Shown here: positions 55,630 to 63,305 of the stretch, one piece after another
Position numbering within the stretch: the stretch's first letter is position 1
Layout: each line of letters opens with the position of its first letter
Source of the DNA: Aquitalea aquatica
GTDB lineage: Bacteria; Pseudomonadota; Gammaproteobacteria; Burkholderiales; Chromobacteriaceae
Reading direction: 5' to 3'
NCBI RefSeq assembly: GCF_013911085.1
Contig: NZ_JACERN010000017.1
Span: 1 to 64,000 of the forward strand
DNA: 64,000 bases
Notes under the pieces: generated by a model
What the model was told of the DNA's origin: nothing
What the model saw: only the letters and a program-made list of their open reading frames with translations
Database searches by the model: none
Position numbers and translations under genes: made by a program

Positions 55630-55985
55630 GTTCTCCCGGTAATTGATTGACAGCGGCCCTTGCCTGGCAGGTAAGGTGTGGCACGACTGCCGGCTATGCA
55701 CAGCGCCGCCGCGGCCTGCAGCTCGCTTTCCATGGTGAGCGACAGCATGATGCCAAGCTGCCCCAGCCGCCGCGCCAGCGGCCGCCCGGCACTGGCTGCC
55801 AGCACGACATCCACCTCGCGCAGCGGGTGATCCGCCAAGTCACCACCCTGGCACAACAGCTGCGCCGGACTCAGCAGCAGGCTGTGCCAGCTGCCATCGG
55901 CACTATCCAGCAGCCAAAAATGCGTGCACTTGCCGGCGTGGCTGCTCACCGTGCGCCGGTTCTGGCTGGCAATGGCGATTTTCAT
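55626..55985 (-). CDS. NifX/FeMo-cofactor-domain protein in the cyd operon
   Basis: The 119-residue protein matches the dinitrogenase FeMo-cofactor biosynthesis domain (NifX/NifB C-terminal type): it opens MKIAIASQNRRTVSSHAGKC, has HFWLLDS, then VDVVLAASAGRPLARRLGQLGI and a final Gly/Cys segment. These small domains bind metal-sulfur cofactors or act as regulators, and many occur outside nitrogen fixation. Here it begins one base after the cydB stop and ends overlapping the cydX start, so it is made with the oxidase. No nif genes are in the window. Its role is unknown; cofactor delivery or sensing is only a hypothesis. Confidence 0.8.
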   Translation of the reverse strand: MKIAIASQNRRTVSSHAGKCTHFWLLDSADGSWHSLLLSPAQLLCQGGDLADHPLREVDVVLAASAGRPLARRLGQLGIMLSLTMESELQAAAALCIAGSRATPYLPGKGRCQSITGRT

Positions 55986-55986
55986 C

Positions 55987-57126
55987 TCAGTAGGCACTGT
56001 GATTGTTCTCCCGCACATAGGCTGCTGTCACCTTGCCGCCCATCACCTTATACGCCCAGCGGGTATAGAGGATGATCAGCGGCATGAAGATCAGCGTGGC
56101 CACCAGCATCAATTCAAGCGTGAGCTGGCTGGATACGCTGTCCCACACCGTCAGGCTGGAGGCCGGATGGCTGGACGAAGGCATCACAAAGGGGAACATG
56201 CTGATACCTGCCGTGCCGATGACACCCGCCAGCGCCAGGGCCGAGGCCCAGAAGGCGGCAAAACTGCGCCCGCCGCGCAAGAGCAGCATGGCGGCGATGC
56301 CGGCCAGATAGGCGCTCAGCGGCAACAGCATGGTGAGCGGCCAGCGCTGGTAATTGCCCAGCCAGGCTCCAGCGACGCGGCTGACGGTTTTGGCCAGCGG
56401 GTCGGGCAGTGCATCCGGCTGTACGGCCGAGGTAATCACATAGCCATCAATACCCAGCGCCAGCCAGATGCCGGCCAGGGTAAAGCCCCCGAGCCACAGC
56501 AGGCCCATCACCCTGACCCAGCGCTGTGCGCGCTGCTGGATCTCCCCTTCGGTGCGGTGTGCCAGATATACCCCGCCGTGAAAGGTGATCATGGCGCTGG
56601 AGACCACGCCACACAGCAAGGCAAAGGGGTTGAGCAGGCCCCAGAAGCTGCCGTCGTAAGTGGACAGCAGATTGTTGTCGAAATGAAACGGCACGCCTTG
56701 CAGCAGATTGCCAAAGGCCACGCCAAAGATCAGCGGCGGAATGGTGCCACCGACAAACAGGCCCCAGTCCCATACCGAGCGCCAGGTGGGGTTGTCTATC
56801 TTGCTGCGGTAGTCAAAGCCTACCGGGCGGAAAAACAGCGCCCACAACACCAGCAGCATGGCCCAGTAAAAACCGGAAAACGCCGTGGCATACACCAGCG
56901 GCCAGGCGGCGAAAATCGCCCCGCCACCGGTGATGAACCACACCTGGTTGCCATCCCAGTGCGGGCCGACGGTGTTGATCACCACCCGCCGTTCGGTATC
57001 GTCCCTGCCGACAAAGGGCAGCAACGTGCCCACGCCCATGTCGTGACCATCCATGATGGCAAAACCGACCAGCAATACGCCGACCAGCAACCACCAGATC
57101 ACCTTCAGACTTGCATAATCCAGCAT
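55987..57126 (-). CDS. cydB: Cytochrome bd oxidase subunit II
   Basis: CydB is the partner subunit of the bd quinol oxidase. The 379-residue protein has 8-9 membrane segments and the family start LKVIWWLLVGVLLVGFAIMDGHDMGVG, followed by VGPHWDGNQVWFITGGGAIFAAWP. Size equals E. coli CydB. It lies 9 bp after cydA. Confidence 0.96.
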   Translation of the reverse strand: MLDYASLKVIWWLLVGVLLVGFAIMDGHDMGVGTLLPFVGRDDTERRVVINTVGPHWDGNQVWFITGGGAIFAAWPLVYATAFSGFYWAMLLVLWALFFRPVGFDYRSKIDNPTWRSVWDWGLFVGGTIPPLIFGVAFGNLLQGVPFHFDNNLLSTYDGSFWGLLNPFALLCGVVSSAMITFHGGVYLAHRTEGEIQQRAQRWVRVMGLLWLGGFTLAGIWLALGIDGYVITSAVQPDALPDPLAKTVSRVAGAWLGNYQRWPLTMLLPLSAYLAGIAAMLLLRGGRSFAAFWASALALAGVIGTAGISMFPFVMPSSSHPASSLTVWDSVSSQLTLELMLVATLIFMPLIILYTRWAYKVMGGKVTAAYVRENNHSAY

Positions 57127-57135
57127 GATTGTTCC

Positions 57136-58686
57136 TTAGTGAGCGGTTTCATGGTCGTAGCGGCCCGTGCCCAGACTGCCCGGCCCCTGACGGGCAAAGC
57201 GCACCATCAGCATCATTTCCACCACCAGCAGCACGGTGTAGAAACCGACAAAACCGGCCAGCGAGCCGTACAGCGACTCCACCGACAGCGTGGACACCGA
57301 CAACCGGGTGGGCAATACGCCATAGATGGTCCACGGCTGGCGGCCGTATTCCGCCACCACCCAGCCCAGCTCGCAGGACAACCACGGCAGCGGCAAGCAC
57401 CACAAGGCCAGCTTGAGCAGTCGCGGACGGTGCTGGAAGTTGCCTTTCAGCGAAGCCCAGAAGGCCCAGCCAAACAGCAGCAGCATCGCCATGCCCATGC
57501 CCACCATCAGGCGGAAGGACCAGAACATCGGTGCCACCCGCGGAATGGTGTCGCGCGCGGCGGCGGCTATCATCTGCGGCGTGGCATGGGCCACGTCGGC
57601 GGTGTATTTCTTCAGCAGCAGGCCAAAGCCCAGATCCTTCTTGTGCTGCTCCAGCACTGCCAGTGCTGCGCTATTGCCGCGTTCACGCCGCACGGTTTCC
57701 AGCGCCTGTACCGCCAGCATGCCGGACTGAATGCGCAGTCGGTTCTGCGCCATGATTTCGTGAATGCCGGGGATTTCCTTGCTGAGCGAACGGGTGCCAA
57801 TCAGCCCCATCACCCAGGGAATGCTGAGCTGCCAGTCGTTCTCCATGCGTGTTTCATTGGGCCAGGCCAGCAGATTGAACGAGGCCGGTGCCGGCTCGGT
57901 ATGCCACATGGCCTCAATGGCGGCCAACTTGGTCTGCTGCGCCTCGCCCACGGTGTAGCCGGACTCGTCGCCCAGCACGATCACCGAGCAGATACTGGCA
58001 AAACCGAAGGCTGCGGCAATACGGAAGCTCTTGCGGGCGAATTCCACATTGCGCCCGCGCAGCAGATACCAGCTGGAAATCGACAGCACAAACATCGCCC
58101 CGGTGACATAACCCGCGCTCACCGTGTGCACGAACTTGGCCTGGGCATCCGGGTTAAGCAGCAGCGCGGCAAAGTCGGTCATTTCCATGCGCATGGTCTG
58201 GTAGCTGAACTCCGCACCCACCGGGTTCTGCATCCAGCCATTGGCAATCAATATCCACAGCGCCGACAGATTGGTGCCGATGGCCATCAAGATGGTCACC
58301 AGCAAGTGCTGCTTGCGCGACAGCCGCTCCCAGCCAAAAAAGAACAGGCCGATCATGGTGGATTCCAGGAAAAAGGCCATCAGCCCCTCGATGGCCAGCG
58401 GCGTGCCAAAGATGTCCCCCACATAGTGCGAGTAATAGGCCCAGTTGGTACCGAACTGGAATTCCATGGTGATGCCGGTGGTCACCCCCAGCGCGAAATT
58501 GATGCCGAACAGCTTGCCCCAGAAGCGGGTCATGTCCTGATAGACCTGCTTGCCGGTCATCAGCCATACCGACTCCATGATCACCAGCATCCACACCATG
58601 CCGATGGTCAGCGGCACGAACAGGAAGTGGTAAAGCGCCGTCACGGCGAACTGCAGTCGTGATAAATCGACGACGTTATCTAACAT
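57136..58686 (-). CDS. cydA: Cytochrome bd oxidase subunit I
   Basis: CydA carries haems b558, b595 and d and oxidises quinol while reducing O2. The 516-residue protein has the haem-ligand regions RLQFAVTALYHFLFVP (axial His), FVHTVSAGYVTGAMF (axial His) and FWSFRLMVGMGM (axial Met), a long Q-loop of the E. coli type, and the conserved WVVAEYGRQPWTIYG. The start at 58686 follows GGAG and overlaps the cydP stop by 11 nt. Confidence 0.97.
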   Translation of the reverse strand: MLDNVVDLSRLQFAVTALYHFLFVPLTIGMVWMLVIMESVWLMTGKQVYQDMTRFWGKLFGINFALGVTTGITMEFQFGTNWAYYSHYVGDIFGTPLAIEGLMAFFLESTMIGLFFFGWERLSRKQHLLVTILMAIGTNLSALWILIANGWMQNPVGAEFSYQTMRMEMTDFAALLLNPDAQAKFVHTVSAGYVTGAMFVLSISSWYLLRGRNVEFARKSFRIAAAFGFASICSVIVLGDESGYTVGEAQQTKLAAIEAMWHTEPAPASFNLLAWPNETRMENDWQLSIPWVMGLIGTRSLSKEIPGIHEIMAQNRLRIQSGMLAVQALETVRRERGNSAALAVLEQHKKDLGFGLLLKKYTADVAHATPQMIAAAARDTIPRVAPMFWSFRLMVGMGMAMLLLFGWAFWASLKGNFQHRPRLLKLALWCLPLPWLSCELGWVVAEYGRQPWTIYGVLPTRLSVSTLSVESLYGSLAGFVGFYTVLLVVEMMLMVRFARQGPGSLGTGRYDHETAH

Positions 58687-58867
58687 TGTTTTTCTCCAGG
58701 TGTTGGCTGGCCATCCCCGCCTCCCGCATGCCGTCGGCCATGGCGGCGGCATCGACATGGACGCGGTAGGGCGCGACCAAGGCTTTCCAGATGATCAGCA
58801 ACAGCACGATCTTGATGCCGATGATCCAGGCCAGTTCACGGCCCAGCTTGCGTGGTGGTTTTTTCAT
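58676..58867 (-). CDS. cydP: CydP, small membrane protein of the cytochrome bd operon
   Basis: The 63-residue protein has a basic N-terminus (MKKPPRKLGRELAWIIGIK), one membrane segment (about residues 12-30) and a C-terminal tail. It fits the small CydP subunit found immediately upstream of cydA in several betaproteobacteria. The start at 58867 follows GAGAG, and the stop overlaps cydA. It is the first gene after the sigma-54-like promoter. Confidence 0.82.
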   Translation of the reverse strand: MKKPPRKLGRELAWIIGIKIVLLLIIWKALVAPYRVHVDAAAMADGMREAGMASQHLEKNNVR

Positions 58868-58958
58868 TGCAGGCTCTCGGTTGGCAGTACGACAACGCTT
58901 GTGACCGCCCGCACAGCCGGGACAGGTAGGGTGGGCCACCGCGTTTGACCATGCTGTT

Positions 58959-58974
58959 TGCAAATGCCATGCCA
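58959..58974 (-). promoter_or_regulatory. Sigma-54 (-24/-12) promoter of the cyd operon
   Basis: On the minus strand TGGCATGGCATTTGCA matches the sigma-54 consensus TGGCAC-N5-TTGCW, with GG and GC 10 bp apart. It is oriented toward cydP-cydA-cydB-NifX-like-cydX and lies 92 bp before the cydP start. The neighbouring activator gene with a GAFTGA motif supports it. Confidence 0.8.
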
Positions 58975-59022
58975 GCCTGCCGGGCCTTGATTCAAGGGGA
59001 TTTGTGGCTGTTTTCCGGCTAT

Positions 59023-59040
59023 CATGTCATTTTTGACATG
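59023..59040. promoter_or_regulatory. Palindrome, likely upstream activator site of the sigma-54 regulator
   Basis: CATGTCATTTTTGACATG has perfect 7-bp arms around TTTT. It lies about 65 bp upstream of the -24/-12 promoter and 15 bp before the activator gene start, suiting both activation of cyd and self-control. Confidence 0.65.
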
Positions 59041-59054
59041 TCAGCAATCGCACT

Positions 59055-60389
59055 ATGTCACCCCTGTCGAATGAAGCCAGCCTGGACACCATCAGCCGCA
59101 TGCTGGACGAGCTGAGCGAACCGCGCATTGTCATTACCGAGCACTTTGAAATCCTGCATGCCAACCAGGCCTACCGCGCTGCCTACGGGGCCGAAGCGCT
59201 GGGCCGCCACTGCTACGAGGTATCACACGGCTATCAACGCCCTTGCGATGAAGAAGGCGAGTCCTGCCCGCTGCGGATGACGCTGGCCAGCGGCCAGCCG
59301 GAACGGGTGCTGCACATTCACCGCACGGCGCATGGCGACGAGCATGTGGATGTGGAGCTGATGCCGCTGGCGGATATCAGCGGCCATCGCCACCTGTTCA
59401 TTGAAAAGATGAAGCCGCTGCAGCTGGCCAGCAGCCAGGCGGCGGCCGACAAGATGGTGGGACGCAGTGCGGTTTTTCGCCGCATGCTATTGCTGGCGCA
59501 AAGAGCCGCCCCTTCGCGCGCCGCCGTGCTGCTGATCGGCGAATCCGGCACCGGCAAGGAAGGATTGGCACGTGCCATCCACGACAGCGGCGGTGCCGCG
59601 CAACGGCCGTTTATTGCGGTGGATTGCGCCAGCCTGAGTGAAACCCTGCTGGAAAGCGAGCTGTTCGGCTATGAGAAAGGGGCGTTTACCGGGGCCAACC
59701 AGCGCAAGCAGGGCCTGGTGGAAGCCGCCCATGGCGGCACGCTGTTTCTGGATGAGATTGGCGACCTGCCGCTGTCACAGCAGGTCAAGCTATTACGCTT
59801 ACTGGAGTCCGGCAGCTTTCGCCGTGTGGGGGGTATCAACAGTATTCCCGCCAGCTTTCGGCTGATTGCAGCGACTCACCGCAATCTGGCAGCCATGGTC
59901 GAGGCTGGCAGCTTCCGCGCCGATCTCTACTACCGGCTAGCCGTGTTTCCCATTCGCCTCCCTCCCCTGCGCGAACGGCGCGAAGACATTCCGCTGCTGG
60001 CGGCCTCGCTGCTGGAACGGGTCGCCCCCGGGCGCAGGTTGCAACTGGAGGCCGCAGCGCTGCAATGGCTGTTGCAACAGCCATTCAACGGCAATATCCG
60101 CGAGCTGCGCAATCTGCTGGAGCGCGCCAGCCTGCTCAGCGACGGCGATGTCATCACGCTGGACAACCTTTGCGCCGATGAATGGTGCAGCACGCCAGCC
60201 CCCGCGGCGGCCATGCCACACTTCCACTGCGGCCTGCTGCCGCTGGAGCAACTGGAAAGCCAGTACCTGCAATGGGCCGTCGAACAGAGTGGGCTGAGCC
60301 GCCAGCAATTGGCCTCGGCACTGCAACTGACCGAGCGCACGCTCTACCGCCGGCTGGCCGGCAGACAAAAGAAAGCCCCTGCAGCTTAG
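59055..60389 (+). CDS. Sigma-54-dependent activator with cysteine-bearing PAS domain, divergent from cyd
   Basis: The 444-residue protein has an N-terminal PAS domain (about residues 10-115) with Cys53, Cys64 and Cys71 in the pattern [12 protein letters not shown]...CPL, a AAA+ domain (about 130-360; Walker [23 protein letters not shown], Walker [10 protein letters not shown]) and a Fis-type HTH (about 405-440, [21 protein letters not shown]). GAFTGA is the sigma-54 contact loop. The three cysteines suggest redox, metal or cluster sensing. It is divergent from the sigma-54-promoted cyd operon, so that is the likely target. Confidence 0.88.
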   Translation: MSPLSNEASLDTISRMLDELSEPRIVITEHFEILHANQAYRAAYGAEALGRHCYEVSHGYQRPCDEEGESCPLRMTLASGQPERVLHIHRTAHGDEHVDVELMPLADISGHRHLFIEKMKPLQLASSQAAADKMVGRSAVFRRMLLLAQRAAPSRAAVLLIGESGTGKEGLARAIHDSGGAAQRPFIAVDCASLSETLLESELFGYEKGAFTGANQRKQGLVEAAHGGTLFLDEIGDLPLSQQVKLLRLLESGSFRRVGGINSIPASFRLIAATHRNLAAMVEAGSFRADLYYRLAVFPIRLPPLRERREDIPLLAASLLERVAPGRRLQLEAAALQWLLQQPFNGNIRELRNLLERASLLSDGDVITLDNLCADEWCSTPAPAAAMPHFHCGLLPLEQLESQYLQWAVEQSGLSRQQLASALQLTERTLYRRLAGRQKKAPAA

Positions 60390-60398
60390 GCAGGGGCA
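60374..60398 (+). terminator. Hairpin at the end of the sigma-54 activator gene
   Basis: GCCCCTGC / GCAGGGGC stem whose loop holds the stop codon (TAG). The T tract is poor on the plus strand, so termination is uncertain. The 517-bp stretch to 60906 shows no supported gene. Confidence 0.45.
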
Positions 60399-60399
60399 A

Positions 60400-60906
60400 A
60401 AGACAACCTTGGTCGATTCCTTATAGCAAACTCTGTTCCAGCCAGATGGCCTGGCGGCATCAACACCCTGTTTGCAACAAGGCAGCACCGAGACATTCAC
60501 AGCAGCCACCCCGGGCAAGGCAAAACAATCGGCGCCGCCAAAGGGTTTGCGGTACGCCTCCAGTGGCTCGCCATCCAGCCACTATGGGGTAGCTGCATTC
60601 GGCAAGCATGGAAATGACTGTCTGAAAGCCCCGGCCATCTCGCAAGCCCGTGACGTTCGCAGCTGATTTGGCCAAGTCGCCGGTTTCGTAAAACCCGCTG
60701 GGGAATGCGCCTCGCACTCGCAGATGTCAGGGATCAGGCGATGGGTATTGAAGAGGGCTTGTCCGTCATCAGTACTGAACGGGCTACTCTGGATGAAATG
60801 CACCTTGGCACCTGCGTGAGCAGGACGGCAGTAGCATGAGGCTGTTCGCAGCAACGGGTCTCGGGCACAATCGCGCCATAACAACAGCATGATGAAGAGG
60901 TTGTAA
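60400..60906. other. Gap without a supported gene
   Basis: About 500 bp of unassigned sequence between the activator gene and the LysR gene. Open frames on either strand here (up to about 110 codons) lack ribosome-binding sites and recognisable motifs. The final 50 bp may hold the promoter of the LysR gene. Confidence 0.6.
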
Positions 60907-61824
60907 GTGTCGATCACGCTGAAAAATGTGCGCTATTTTGTTGCTGTGGCCGAGATGCAGTCGATTTCACGCGCGGTACAGGACCTGAATGTATCGCAAT
61001 CGGTGGTTACCGAAGCCATCCGTGCGCTGGAGGTTGACCTGGGTGTCCAGCTGTTTACACGACACGCCCGTGGCATGAGCCTGACCCATGCTGGTTATCA
61101 GTTTCTGCGCCATGCTCACCAGATCCTGGCATCGGTCCGGCATGCGCGCGAAGCGCTGTCGATGCGACCGGATGCGGTGACCGGCCAGCTCAATATCGGC
61201 GTCACCAGCCTAGTGTGCGGTTATTTCCTGCCTTATCTGCTGGAGCGTTTTCGCAGCACTTTCCCACAGGTGGAAGTGCGAGTGGTGGAAGACCAGCGCG
61301 ACTATATCGAACACCTGCTGGTCAATGGCGAGCTGGATGCGGCGGTATTGATCGTCTCCAATGTGCAGAACCGTCAGGCGCTACACACCGAGGTATTGCA
61401 GCAATCCAGTTATCGTTTATGGCTACCGGCTGGCCACCGTCTGCTGGATGGTGGCGCAGTCACCCTGGCTGACCTGGCCGAACAGCCGCTGGTAGCCCTG
61501 AAACTGGATGAGCTGGAAGATGTGGCCACCGCCTTGTGGCGACAGATTGGCCGCAAGCCACAACTGGCAGTGCGCACGGCCTCGGTAGAGGCCATGCGTA
61601 GCCTGGTGGCCACCGGAGCTGGCCTGGCCATCATGCCGGATGTGCTCTACCGCCCTTGGTCACTGGAAGGCGATCGGCTGGAGGTATTGCCCTTGCAGGA
61701 AGAAACCCCGACGCTGGAAGTGGGCGTGGTGTGGCGGCGCGGTATGCGGGTTTCTGACAACACTCACAACTTCCTTGCGCTGGCCAGAGAGTACAGCCGC
61801 AGTCATAAACAAACCTTTTCCTGA
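60907..61824 (+). CDS. LysR-family transcriptional regulator
   Basis: A 305-residue LTTR with an N-terminal HTH (residues about 1-62: LKNVRYFVAVAEMQSISRAVQ, VSQSVVTEAIRALEVDLGVQLF) and a periplasmic-binding-like effector domain. It starts with GTG after AGAGG. It is codirectional with the ABC transporter genes 266 bp downstream, which are plausible targets but not proven. Confidence 0.88.
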   Translation: MSITLKNVRYFVAVAEMQSISRAVQDLNVSQSVVTEAIRALEVDLGVQLFTRHARGMSLTHAGYQFLRHAHQILASVRHAREALSMRPDAVTGQLNIGVTSLVCGYFLPYLLERFRSTFPQVEVRVVEDQRDYIEHLLVNGELDAAVLIVSNVQNRQALHTEVLQQSSYRLWLPAGHRLLDGGAVTLADLAEQPLVALKLDELEDVATALWRQIGRKPQLAVRTASVEAMRSLVATGAGLAIMPDVLYRPWSLEGDRLEVLPLQEETPTLEVGVVWRRGMRVSDNTHNFLALAREYSRSHKQTFS

Positions 61825-61850
61825 TATCTGTATTTTCGATAATTATCCAC

Positions 61851-61875
61851 AAGCCATCACTTATTGAGATGGCTT
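61851..61875 (+). terminator. Weak hairpin after the LysR gene
   Basis: AAGCCATC / GATGGCTT stem with a 9-nt loop and no T tract. The rest of the gap to 62090 shows no gene. It holds the ribosome-binding site of the next gene and one exact DnaA-box match (TTATCCACA, 61843-61851). Confidence 0.35.
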
Positions 61876-62090
61876 GGTGCGTTTCATGCTGTCGTCTTGC
61901 GCCAGGCAAGCGCTTGCAGTCCAGCCTTCGGCCAATCTTATTCTTTTTTTCCTGCACCAAAGCACTGCTATCTGTTTTCCCAATCACTGTCATTGGTCGG
62001 ACTGGCTAGGGGCTCTACCGTGTGCTGCCTAGAATCGGCTCACACATTCCCAGACGCACAATGCGCAGTCCTTGGAGAAGGAGAAACGTG

Positions 62091-63245
62091 ATGCAAAGCA
62101 GCCTGATTCGCCTGACCGCCGTCCTGGTCAGTTCCAGCCTGATTGCCCCTGCCGTGCTGGCCGCACCATTGGCCACATTGGGCAAGCCGGAAGGCAAACT
62201 CAATATCATTGCCTGGCCCGGCTATATCGAGCGCGGGCAGAGCGACAAGAATTACGACTGGGTGACCGGTTTCGAAAAGTCCACCGGCTGCCAGGTGAGC
62301 GTGAAAACCGCGGCCACCTCGGACGAAATGGTGTCGTTGATGAATTCACCCAATTACGACCTGGTGACAGCCTCGGGTGATGCTTCGCTGCGGCTGATCT
62401 ACGGCAAGAAGGTGCAGGAAATCAACCCGGCGCTGATTCCCAGCTGGAACACGCTGGATCCACGAGTGAAGAGCGGTAACTGGTTTACCGTGGCTGGAAA
62501 ACCCTATGGCGTACCCTACCAGTGGGGGGCCAACTTCCTGATGTACAACAGCAAGGTATTCACCAAGGCGCCCACCAGCTGGTCGGTACTGTTCGAGCCG
62601 GGCAATCTGCCCGATGGCAAGCCCAACAAGGGCCGGGTGCAGGCTTACGATGGTGCCATCTACATTGCGGATGCCGCGCTCTACCTGATGCACAAGAACC
62701 CCAAACTGGGCATCAAGGACCCCTATGAGCTGAATGAAGCCCAGTACGCCGCCGTCCTGAAGCTGCTGCGTCAGCAAAAAGGCCTGACACATCGCTACTG
62801 GCATGATGTCACCGTGCAGATGAACGACTTCAAGAAAGAAGGCGTGGCCGTATCCAGTGCCTGGGGTTACACCATCAACACCCTGCAGGCAGAGAAATTC
62901 CCGGTGGCCGGCACCATTCCGCAAGAAGGGGCCACTGGCTGGGCCGATACCACCATGCTGCATGCCCAGGCTCAGCACCCGGTATGCGCCTACAAGTGGA
63001 TGGAGTGGTCGCTCAATAAAAAGCTGCAGTCTGGTCTGGCCGAATGGTTCGGCTCTAACCCGGTGGTGGCCGAAGCCTGCCAGACCAAGGCCCCAGGCGG
63101 CAGCAATTTCTGCCAGAGCAACGGTTTTGACCGCTTTGCCCAGATCCGCTTCTGGCGTACGCCTGTGGCCAAGTGTGGCCAGGGCAGCTGCGTGCCGTAT
63201 AGCCGCTGGACTGCCGATTACATTGCCATCATGGGCGGTCGCTGA
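62091..63245 (+). CDS. ABC transporter periplasmic binding protein, polyamine type (YdcS-like)
   Basis: The 384-residue protein has a Sec signal peptide (MQSSLIRLTAVLVSSSL... cleaved near VLAAP) and the type II binding-protein fold of the PotD/YdcS group: NIIAWPGYIERG, DYDLVTASGDASLRLI-like NYDLVTASGDASLRL, YGVPYQWGANFLMY and AVSSAWGYTINTLQ. The E. coli YdcS family links to putrescine uptake. The start at 62091 follows AAGGAG. The ATP-binding gene follows 60 bp later. Confidence 0.85.
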   Translation: MQSSLIRLTAVLVSSSLIAPAVLAAPLATLGKPEGKLNIIAWPGYIERGQSDKNYDWVTGFEKSTGCQVSVKTAATSDEMVSLMNSPNYDLVTASGDASLRLIYGKKVQEINPALIPSWNTLDPRVKSGNWFTVAGKPYGVPYQWGANFLMYNSKVFTKAPTSWSVLFEPGNLPDGKPNKGRVQAYDGAIYIADAALYLMHKNPKLGIKDPYELNEAQYAAVLKLLRQQKGLTHRYWHDVTVQMNDFKKEGVAVSSAWGYTINTLQAEKFPVAGTIPQEGATGWADTTMLHAQAQHPVCAYKWMEWSLNKKLQSGLAEWFGSNPVVAEACQTKAPGGSNFCQSNGFDRFAQIRFWRTPVAKCGQGSCVPYSRWTADYIAIMGGR

Positions 63246-63305
63246 CCGCATGCAGAACACGCTGCCTGTCGGCGCAGTGCCGATGGGCAGCAGGGAGTTT
63301 GAGTC

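Noticed and set aside
55626-55985. Evidence for nitrogen fixation from the NifX-like gene
   Set aside because: No other nif gene is present and the domain occurs widely in non-fixing bacteria. Operon linkage is to cytochrome bd.
55924-58662. A 912-codon open frame on the plus strand across the cyd operon
   Set aside because: It is antisense to cydA, cydB and the NifX-like gene, has a His/Gln/Arg-rich composition, no ribosome-binding site and no known motif.
60582-60917. A 111-codon minus-strand frame in the gap before the LysR gene
   Set aside because: No ribosome-binding site, no motif and overlap with the LysR start; not enough support for a gene.
61843-61851. An exact DnaA box (TTATCCACA) as a sign of a replication origin
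   Set aside because: It is single, with no cluster of boxes, no A+T-rich unwinding region and no dnaA, dnaN or gyrB nearby.
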